A stretch of 64,000 nucleotides of DNA from Acholoe squamosa. Lineage: Eukaryota; Annelida; Polychaeta; Phyllodocida; Polynoidae. Of this stretch, positions 57,411-64,000 are shown in pieces. Numbering within the stretch: position 1 is the first letter of the stretch; every line of letters begins with the position of its first letter. Below the pieces are notes generated by a model that did not search any database, had not been told where the DNA came from, and saw only the letters and a program-made list of their open reading frames with translations. The DNA lies in contig OX439038.1 in the NCBI GenBank assembly GCA_949317995.1, positions 64,195,576-64,259,575 of the forward strand, written 5' to 3'. Position numbers and translations under genes: made by a program.

Positions 57411-60400
57411 GTAAGTACATACTAATAGGTTATCCGGCTGCAATTTTGGGGACGGCCACTTCATATTCTACATGTAAACTAAAGGATACTTTAAGATCCT
57501 ATTGTTCTTTGTTTCATGAAATTCACAAAATGGTTTCACAGGGGATAATATGCCTGGTATACAAGTAAATTCTATCTTGTTTGACTTGTCCTTTTCAAAT
57601 AAAATGGAGAAGGTTATCATGTGATACATGATCATCTTCACCAACTAAGTCTTGTTCTTTTTTACTTGGCTTGGCCTACATTGACCTTTCCACGGTAAAT
57701 TTTGTCTTTACAGGCATTGGACTCAGTCTACATCTCTGGCACTAATGCGGATGGTGCCTTCCTGGTCATGCGCATTGGACGACTTCCTGACAGGAAGTGC
57801 GAGTTGTGGTTATCTGCCTACATCCCTGGGGTCGGTCCACTACAGAGCCCTGTGCACCCTGACTGCCTTATTTATAACACTGACGGCAAGACATTCACTG
57901 CAGGGGGACTGAGACTTGAGTGTCTGGAGCCCATGAGAAGATGGAAGTTTACCTTTAATGGTTTACTCAGGTAGGGTGACACTTACAATATGGTTAACTG
58001 ATGCTGTCATTTACTGCTATTGGTAATGCACCAGAATATCTGAAACTTATATATTTCAAAACCAAATGTAAATCACTTAGTTTGGGCCTACATATCAAAA
58101 ACATTAGAGACTATTTGTGAGAACCATTATACTTGAGAACAAACATTATATTTGAAAGCATGTGATTTGATGCGTGTCAAAATTGATCGTCATTTTTTGG
58201 ATTGCTTAAAACATACCTGTACACGCATTTGCTATCAAGTTTCAACTGCAGCATATCTGGTGTGACCACATGATATCTCATAATGACGGCGGTGACGTCT
58301 CTAATGAAAGTGACATTATGCAATGACGTGAAGAGTAATTCAATGTCTGTAACATTGTATAACTCTCATGTCTCATTTAAATACACTATCGATTGACAGG
58401 TGATATACGATGTTTATTGGCTTTGAAAGGTGATGCACTACAAGATGCTTATTGAATTTGATATTGCAGAAAGGGATACCGTCAGAAATGGGCCGAGACA
58501 GAGGAGGCCGAGTTGGTTTACACAAAATTCTCCTTTATGTAAGTTGAACTTCTCTCATTCTGATTACGGGGGGCAAGTGATTCTAATCATACTAATTGCT
58601 TTCAGCTTGTAATAAGTGTCATTTTAATCAATAACACTTAATTAATTGTCTCACAGGATAACACATCTACACCTCTTTCAATCGCACTCAGCTCGCTTAG
58701 GTTACAGCATCTGTTTACAGAGGGTACTGTGTGGTATTCATAACATGTTAGTTGTGTCATTGTCTTGTGTGGTGATAGCTACAATATCGTCTCACACCTT
58801 AAACTGCACAGAAAAAAAAATCCATGTTAGTCAGTCTAACTTAACTTAGTCAAAACGCCAAATAATCAAATAATCTTAGTTAGTACATATGACTAATGTG
58901 TGACTAACAATGTCTAGTTTATTTTAGTCATATTGACTACCCAAATCAGTTTCACTCTCCAACCAAAATCTTGAATAAGGTATCTGCTGGGAGTTTCAGG
59001 CAAGCTAACTTATCTTAGTCACTTTGACTAAGATCTCTTAGTGACTTTGACAAAGTTATATTGGCATAGTATTACCTTTACATACCAGGTGACAGCGTGG
59101 TTTGAAACAGGATTTTTTCTGGTGGCTGTGTACCATAAACTATTCGATAGATGTCAAAATGATGGTGATTTTCAGGCGCTGTATAATTTTCAGGCTTTCA
59201 CAATTCAATATAACATCAAGCTTGGCAAAATATGTCAAATAGTTTAATGATTTGTTAAATAAATTAGGTAGACAGATAATCACACCTTTTCTGTGGGAAT
59301 CTAGATAAGTAAAATATCCACAGATGTATCTGCTTCTTTGTGGGAAACCCAGAGTAATTGACTCAGGGGCTCTAATGAAAATGATGTCAGGCATTTCACA
59401 TGTATGCTTCCTAAATGATGAGATAATTATTTGTGGGATGTGGATCCTATACAGAGCTTACACTCACCATTATTAGATTGCATACTTAGTCAAAACCACT
59501 GAGGAATCTTAGTCAAAATCAGGCAAGCCAAGGCAAGTTGGGCACTTTGACTAATGGTTAGTCATATTTGACTAAGAAAAACGTGGACACTTAGGCACAT
59601 GCTTTTGACTAGGTATTGTTAGAAAGTTAGCCTTTTTGACTAACATCTGACTAAGATTTTGAACATTATTTTTTTCTGTGTGGTCATGAATGGCCGATGA
59701 TGTTATGTCTGGGCTCTTCAGGCATGTAAGACCCACTATACGTCCGAGGATGGCACACGGGACATATGAGTAAGGGTGGTTCATGGGATATACATGGGGG
59801 TGGTTCACGGGACATTCACATGGGTGGTACATGGGGCATACACGAGGTTAGTGCCCGGGACATTCACAAGGGTGGTACATGGGGCATACACGAGGGTGGT
59901 ACACAGGACCACTCTCGGGTGGTACATGGGACATGCACAAGGGTGGTACACAGGACATACACAAGGGTGGTACATGGGACTTCAAGGGTGGTACACAGGA
60001 CCACACCTGGGGGTTGTTGCACAAAAGCTAAAGAGAGCAGTAAGTATGTACCCTTTCACATTAAAAAGTCACGCTCTGCTTGACCATTCAACTTGTACCC
60101 TTCACATTAGATTGGAAAGACACCTGCCTTATTTAAAAATAGTGTGTACTGCACAAGACTGAAAAGAAAGTGACTGCTGCAGGTTAGGCACTTTTTAGGC
60201 AAAACTACATTTTCCCTTATGTGCAACACCCTCCTGGGGCGACAATCTCAAGGTTTCTTATGATTTGAGGTGAGCATGTTGGTAGCTGGTGTCCTCATGC
60301 ACAGGCCTGGGCCCACATACCCCGGGCTACATACTTGTCTCATTCACCCTCAAAGTGAACCATGTCTGAGTCATGAAACATCAAAGGCTGCGGTTTGTCT

Positions 60401-61182
60401 TACTCTGTCTTAGGGAGTAGGGGACATGCCACGGTAGCCGTTTTCTCCCCATAGATTTGATTAGTGGAAGTAAAATCAACCAAAGCACCCTGCTGTGTGC
60501 CCCATGTACCATCCCGTGTGTGTCCGTCCGGTGGACCATCCCTTGTGTTAGAAAAAAAGAAGTTCTATTTAGATAGCCTTCGAGAGGACTCGAACCCACA
60601 AGATCCAAAACCCAATGCCCTATCCAGTTGGTATGTACATCCTCTGATCCACCCGTATATGTCTCATGGACCCTCCCCTGGACCGCCTTGCTTGGGTGTG
60701 CCGTGAACCTTCCTGCTCAGGTGTCCTGTGAGCCACCCTCTCAGGCGTGTATGTCCGAGGAACTTGTGTGTATTGATGGGCCCTAATAAAAAGATTAAAA
60801 AGATTCTATCATAGTTATTGGTACTCCTATAATAATAGGAGCATGCTTAATATCAGGGCAACACGACATGTATTATGAGCGCAGCAATCTTCTGAAATGG
60901 TCTCAAAACCAACCGCTTATACACGGGTTTATGGTAATATTGAAATATCGACTGAGGGGGGCCAACATTACTAGTATCAGCTATAAAGACTTTGATGAAT
61001 TATTATGCGATGCTCTGAGAAAGGAAAGGAATATTCATGTGACTGATGTCTACCATGTCATACTTTAGATGGGAAGCCTTCACAGAGAGATTTGATTTTG
61101 ACACTGATATGTCAGAGTGGCTACTGGCTGACAGTCTAGCAAGAGAGCAATGGACCCGGGAATTCTGGACAAGTCTACAAAG
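57229..61182 (+). CDS. PEP-synthase/rifampicin-phosphotransferase-like gene, 5' part
   Basis: Four exons with matching phases: 57229-57410, 57714-57970, 58470-58538 and 61069-61182. They encode a basic, partly hydrophobic segment (WFYTKKIAIYLLLRLRRLKR), then DSVYISGTNADGAFLVMRIG, GGLRLECLEPMRRWKF, FNGLLRKGYRQKW, TKFSFIWEAFTERFDFDTD and LLADSLAREQWTREFW. From memory this is the N-terminal region of metazoan proteins annotated as putative phosphoenolpyruvate synthase or rifampicin phosphotransferase-like, which continue with ATP-grasp and PEP-utilising swivelling domains. Those downstream domains are not in the window, so catalysis cannot be judged. The first coding exon is also missing: exon 57229 begins in phase 1 after an acceptor. 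The gene is partial at both ends but otherwise intact. Confidence 0.78.
57714..57970 (+). CDS. PEP-synthase-like gene, second visible exon
   Basis: Acceptor TTTGTCTTTACAG, donor GTAGGG, 257 nt, phase 0 to 2. It encodes ALDSVYISGTNADGAFLVMR and CLEPMRRWKFTFNGLL, the most conserved block of the family that I recognise. Confidence 0.82.
58470..58538 (+). CDS. PEP-synthase-like gene, third visible exon (69 nt)
   Basis: Acceptor ATATTGCAG, donor GTAAGT, phase 2 to 2. It encodes KGYRQKWAETEEAELVYTKF then SF. The joined FSFIW bridges correctly to the next exon. It is too short to be detected as an ORF. Confidence 0.75.
58807..59680. mobile_element. candidate MITE with CACAGAAAAAAA ends
   Basis: Terminal inverted repeats CACAGAAAAAAAA (left) and TTTTTTTCTGTG (right) are followed on both sides by TTAGTCA/TGACTAA words repeated many times internally. 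It is about 874 bp, noncoding, and inside the third intron of the PEP-synthase-like gene. No clear target duplication was seen. Confidence 0.5.
59774..60010. repeat. 24-bp minisatellite, about 10 copies
   Basis: The unit is close to GGGTGGTACATGGGACATAC plus ACAA, with variants (CACAGG, CATGGGGC). The 24-nt length keeps a frame open with eight-residue repeats (GWYMGHAQ-like). Related words in reverse orientation occur at about 60490-60740 (CCCATGTACCATCCCGTGTG). Confidence 0.85.
60540..60650 (-). ncRNA. tRNA-like pol III relic or SINE head
   Basis: Minus strand: GGTTCGAGTCC is an exact B box. About 35 nt upstream is an A-box-like TGGATAGGGCA, and between them a GGGTTTTGGATC segment could be an anticodon loop (TTG, Gln-like). 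The stems pair poorly. A run of seven T follows downstream (plus-strand A run at about 60551-60557), like a pol III terminator. I regard it as a degenerate tRNA or tRNA-derived SINE, not a working tRNA. Confidence 0.4.
61069..61182 (+). CDS. PEP-synthase-like gene, fourth visible exon
   Basis: Acceptor CATACTTTAG, phase 2 in. It encodes WEAFTERFDFDTDMSEWLLA and REQWTREFWTSLQ. The donor at 61183 (GTTTGG) is weak. Reading through would stop eight bases after FGEA, too early for this family, so the splice is preferred. Confidence 0.75.
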
Positions 61183-61235
61183 GTTTGGTGAAGCTAAATA
61201 AATTAAATTAGAGTAGAATTCATTAAATTGCTAGT

Positions 61236-61475
61236 CAGCTGTTGACAGTTTTATCCCTATTCTCAAAATCTATCTTAAACCCAATATATACAGTTAGTCG
61301 AGTGCTGACAGTTTTGTCTCTATTCTTCCAGTATATTTCAACCCCATTATAAATAATTATTCAAGTGCTGACAGTCTTGTTCTCTTTTCTTACAGTATAC
61401 CTCAAACCCATTATAAACAATGAGTTCAGGCAGACCTGTGCTGACAGTCTTGTCTCTATTCTTAGAGTATACCGG
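61236..61475 (+). repeat. tandem repeat of about 65-70 bp, four units
   Basis: Units start GTGCTGACAGT(C/T)TTGTCTCT, then ATTCTTACAGTATACCTCA and ACCCATTATAAACAA. The fourth unit is cut after AGAGTATACCGG, exactly where the LTR begins. Repeated TTCTTxCAG words look like splice acceptors, but no exon follows. Confidence 0.8.
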
Positions 61476-61839
61476 TGTAGGGGCCGGCATCATTGTATAT
61501 ATATTAGTGCCGTTCATCCGAGAGACGTGTTCGTGTGGTGCTTGTTACTTCTATGCTAGCTAGGTGTCGCTTTGCGATACCTCGTTGGTACAAGAGGGGG
61601 CAGCACCATGCCTCGCGTCCAGCTCCTACTAAGGAGCCGGACGAGCGGCAGAAGGGGACTGGACATGGTCCAGTCCAGACGCTAATACTTTGACATCAGA
61701 GAGATTGAATAAAGTCCTACCCGAGAGGTAGGGGTTTCTGGGGCTTTGCCCAACCCGAACTACTCGTGTTGTGTTGGTACATCTAGTGGTAAGCGAGCCA
61801 AAGAGCCACCCAACATATAAGTCAATACGAACCATTACA
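61476..61839 (+). mobile_element. 5' LTR of a Ty3/gypsy-like retrotransposon
   Basis: 364 bp, from TGTAGGGGCCGG to CCATTACA (TG...CA), with AATAAA at 61708-61713. It is followed after one base by TGGTGCCGTGACC, a tRNA-complementary primer-binding site. The matching 3' LTR would lie beyond the window. It is inserted in the fourth unit of a tandem repeat, in or near an intron of the PEP-synthase-like gene. Confidence 0.85.
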
Positions 61840-61840
61840 C

Positions 61841-61858
61841 TGGTGCCGTGACCAGTCG
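61841..61858 (+). other. primer-binding site of the LTR retrotransposon
   Basis: TGGTGCCGTGACC starts one base after the LTR and is complementary to a tRNA 3' end (TGG pairs with CCA). Such sites prime minus-strand cDNA. The donor tRNA cannot be named with certainty. Confidence 0.8.
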
Positions 61859-62002
61859 GTTCGGGGGTGGTGCGCGGCCACATTGGCCGAAAGCCTCGGG
61901 AAACCCGAAGCGGATCCCCCCAGCCCTGGGCTAGAGGGATTCGAAGAGGATGATTATACATCCCAGCATCTGTTGTTAGACTGGAAACCCGGTCAACAAC
62001 AA

Positions 62003-64000
62003 ATGTTTAATCAGGAGGGTGTACGAAATATTTTTTCTACACCCGACCTTAGGGACAATGCCACCAGAGATGGCATCGTAAAATTGTATCCGGCTACACC
62101 CCAGACAGGAGTACCGGATACCGGATTGTTCAGGGGAGTGTTAAGACCCCCAACTTTAGACTTGAGCGATTGGTCCCAAGTTATAACTAGCAGACGCCAG
62201 CTAGGTCCTATGGTACCAACAGGCTCGGCTAGCGGCTTGGGTACACCAATTGCACAAAGCCCTATGCAGCGTACTGCAACCCCCCAGGGTTCAGCACCCG
62301 GTGGTGGAACCGAAGTAGCCCCACTAATGACATCGTCGGATCATGACAGCGACGATGGTAAAACCAAAAGGGACGCAATAGTCCCAGACGCGAAATCAAG
62401 AGATAAGCCTAGTGGTACCGGACCGAAAAGCTCGGAAAGGCATCACCTAGGCCGATCTCTAGACGAAGGCTTGTCTGACTCCATGTTTTACCCTGGAGGC
62501 AATCGCAAGTCTATCTACGGACGTCGGATGGGTCCCGGGTATAAAAATACTCAGGCCTATTTGAAAGCCAAGGAACAGGTAGAGTTACAGGCAAAGAGGC
62601 AACATGAACAATTCATGTTAGCCCAATCCAAAATAGAGGAGGAAGCTAAGTCCCGGATCGGAAAATTACGATCCGTTGAGCAGGAGGCGATTCTAAAAGA
62701 ATCCGACCTCAAATATCGTCTATCCTCCGTATCCCATCGGTTGGAGCGGAAGGAAAGAGACGCACAGGAAAAAGAAAAGAGGCTGGCTGAATTGGAAATC
62801 GAGGAAGCCAATAAACTTAGAGCAATCGACAAGGCTAGAGCCGAGGAGGTTGCTAAGGCTCGGGATGTAAATAAATTACAAACTGAGTTGCACGCAATGG
62901 AGGAGAAGCTTAAGAAACTTCAACTCCGGAAAGCTGAGACAGAAGCCAAGATGGTCTCGGAACAAGCCGAGATCAGGAAAGAGACTACTGAATATAACAG
63001 GTCTCAGAAAGAGAAGGGTGAAAAGTACCGCCTACTTAAGGATACTTTTAAGCGAGAGGCAATGATCGCCCAAGAAGAAAGAAACCGAGCTGTGGCTGAA
63101 AATGAAAAGATTCGATCCGAAATCTTGGCAGAAAACGCACAGCTTAGGGAGGAACAGCGAAACCTGACTACAGACGTAGCTACCCTCACAATAAATAAGT
63201 CCGCTATGGAGAGTTATTTACAGGAGCAAGAGGAAACACATGCCCCTCCGGCGAGTAGGGTGACAAACCCGAACTCGACGTTCGTGAAACAGGGCGACCC
63301 GGTCTCCTGTTCTACACCGAAGAATCCGCAGTATAATCCTTTTGTAAATGATAATGCTTCGCGGAACGTAGATCAAGGGGGTGTTTACATCAGAACCCAG
63401 GATAAGCATGGCCGAACTAGTAGAGTCCGGATAAGTGAGGTGCCCATAGTCCACAACCTGGACCCGGACTATACCCCTAGAGAGGCTTCCGACAGTAGTG
63501 CGGAGACCAGTGGGTTCCACATTCATGTGGATCCTAGTAACGACCCGGGGCTGGGTGCTGGTAATGACAACACCCAACCGAATCCATCAAACGATGGCGG
63601 CCAGTCAACGGGAAACCAGCCATCCGATGGCGGGTACCAAGGCGCGCAAGGGGGGGGCGCTGCTTCGGGTGCCACAAGCTATAGTGGTACCTCGGGTACC
63701 GGCCCCAACCAAGGTAGTGCGAGTTATACGAACCACGGTGGTGCACAGTGGACGTATACTCAACCTCCACCACCGCCTCCACCTGGCAATTCGAGCTTCG
63801 GTGGTATAGGGGGCAATCGGACCTTGAATGAAACCAAGGCGATTGAATGGAGCAAACAGCAATGCACTAGATTGATGTATGCTCCCAATTCTGCCCGAAG
63901 GGTAGCCGTTATTCCTAAAGAATATGACGGTACTCGACCATGGAAAGAGTGGTTTGAAGATTTCATCGATGTGATGAACTGTAATGGATGGACCCCATAC
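62003..64000 (+). CDS. LTR retrotransposon gag, open at window end
   Basis: From ATG 62003, the first in-frame ATG after the primer-binding site, the frame stays open for 666 codons to the window edge. The N-terminal part is disordered and Thr/Pro/Gly-rich. From about residue 180 to 410 it is a very charged helical region rich in Glu, Lys, Gln, Ala and Arg (AKEQVELQAKRQHEQF, EEANKLRAIDKARAEEVAK), almost certainly a long coiled coil. A Gly/Ser/Asn-rich linker follows with a Pro run (QPPPPPPPG-like). The final part (VIPKEYDGTRPWKEWFEDFI) matches the start of Ty3-like Gag capsid domains. No stop or frameshift was seen, so the element may be young. Capsid end, zinc knuckle and pol are outside the window. 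Confidence 0.85.
   Translation, partial: MFNQEGVRNIFSTPDLRDNATRDGIVKLYPATPQTGVPDTGLFRGVLRPPTLDLSDWSQVITSRRQLGPMVPTGSASGLGTPIAQSPMQRTATPQGSAPGGGTEVAPLMTSSDHDSDDGKTKRDAIVPDAKSRDKPSGTGPKSSERHHLGRSLDEGLSDSMFYPGGNRKSIYGRRMGPGYKNTQAYLKAKEQVELQAKRQHEQFMLAQSKIEEEAKSRIGKLRSVEQEAILKESDLKYRLSSVSHRLERKERDAQEKEKRLAELEIEEANKLRAIDKARAEEVAKARDVNKLQTELHAMEEKLKKLQLRKAETEAKMVSEQAEIRKETTEYNRSQKEKGEKYRLLKDTFKREAMIAQEERNRAVAENEKIRSEILAENAQLREEQRNLTTDVATLTINKSAMESYLQEQEETHAPPASRVTNPNSTFVKQGDPVSCSTPKNPQYNPFVNDNASRNVDQGGVYIRTQDKHGRTSRVRISEVPIVHNLDPDYTPREASDSSAETSGFHIHVDPSNDPGLGAGNDNTQPNPSNDGGQSTGNQPSDGGYQGAQGGGAASGATSYSGTSGTGPNQGSASYTNHGGAQWTYTQPPPPPPPGNSSFGGIGGNRTLNETKAIEWSKQQCTRLMYAPNSARRVAVIPKEYDGTRPWKEWFEDFIDVMNCNGWTPY

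Noticed and set aside
59766-60162. Repeat protein GWYMGHAQ
   Set aside because: 24-bp minisatellite in an intron; the frame stays open only because the unit is divisible by three.
1-64000. CRISPR array, rRNA genes, bacterial operons
   Set aside because: The tandem repeats here lack regular unique spacers; no rRNA motifs or prokaryotic gene organisation is seen.

Overview
The window is nuclear DNA from an invertebrate animal, most likely marine. It holds short exons bounded by GT/AG splice sites, very large introns, dense transposon debris, microsatellites and minisatellites, and a Toll-like receptor of the multiple-cysteine-cluster kind common in invertebrates. I cannot fix the phylum. Frequent GTAGGCCTA-like and ACATGTA-like words, plus DIRS, Ngaro and Ty3-like elements, would fit an echinoderm, hemichordate, cephalochordate or lophotrochozoan. 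Nothing looks bacterial, organellar or like a free virus.

Three host genes can be supported. (1) A complete Toll-like receptor lies on the minus strand at 704-3817. Its coding sequence is one exon, with a splice acceptor directly before the ATG. (2) A secreted CAP-superfamily (SCP/TAPS, CRISP-like) gene lies on the minus strand from 44253 to 10531. I assembled it from nine short exons whose phases all agree: 891 nt including the stop, 296 residues. The order is signal peptide, CAP domain, CRISP-type Cys hinge, 11-residue micro-exon, EGF-like module, ShKT module, short tail. (3) The 5' part of a plus-strand gene (four exons, 57229-61182) resembles the N-terminus of metazoan PEP-synthase/rifampicin-phosphotransferase-like proteins. 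Its downstream exons would lie beyond the window.

The rest is mobile or repetitive. The 17.7 kb second intron of the CAP gene contains a decayed DIRS1-like tyrosine-recombinase retrotransposon (about 31.8-36.2 kb) and a decayed copy of a PIN-like plus Cys-rich repeat-family protein (28.4-30.3 kb). A nearly intact Ngaro-like element (52445-57169, minus strand) has gag, RT-RNase H and tyrosine-recombinase frames and split direct repeats in A1-ORFs-B1-A2-B2 order. It sits directly upstream of the first recognised exon of the PEP-synthase-like gene. An LTR retrotransposon starts at 61476 (364 bp LTR, primer-binding site at 61841) and its gag frame is still open at the right edge. Smaller items include inferred TIR elements, long palindromes, a 41-bp and a 24-bp minisatellite, a candidate solo LTR, a pol III/tRNA-like relic and a 0.6 kb dispersed repeat present twice.

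How the genes relate: the TLR is a membrane pattern-recognition receptor and the CAP-EGF-ShKT product is a predicted secreted protein. They lie in tandem on the same strand but nothing shows co-regulation. The CAP gene and the PEP-synthase-like gene are divergent, about 13 kb apart, with the Ngaro element between them.
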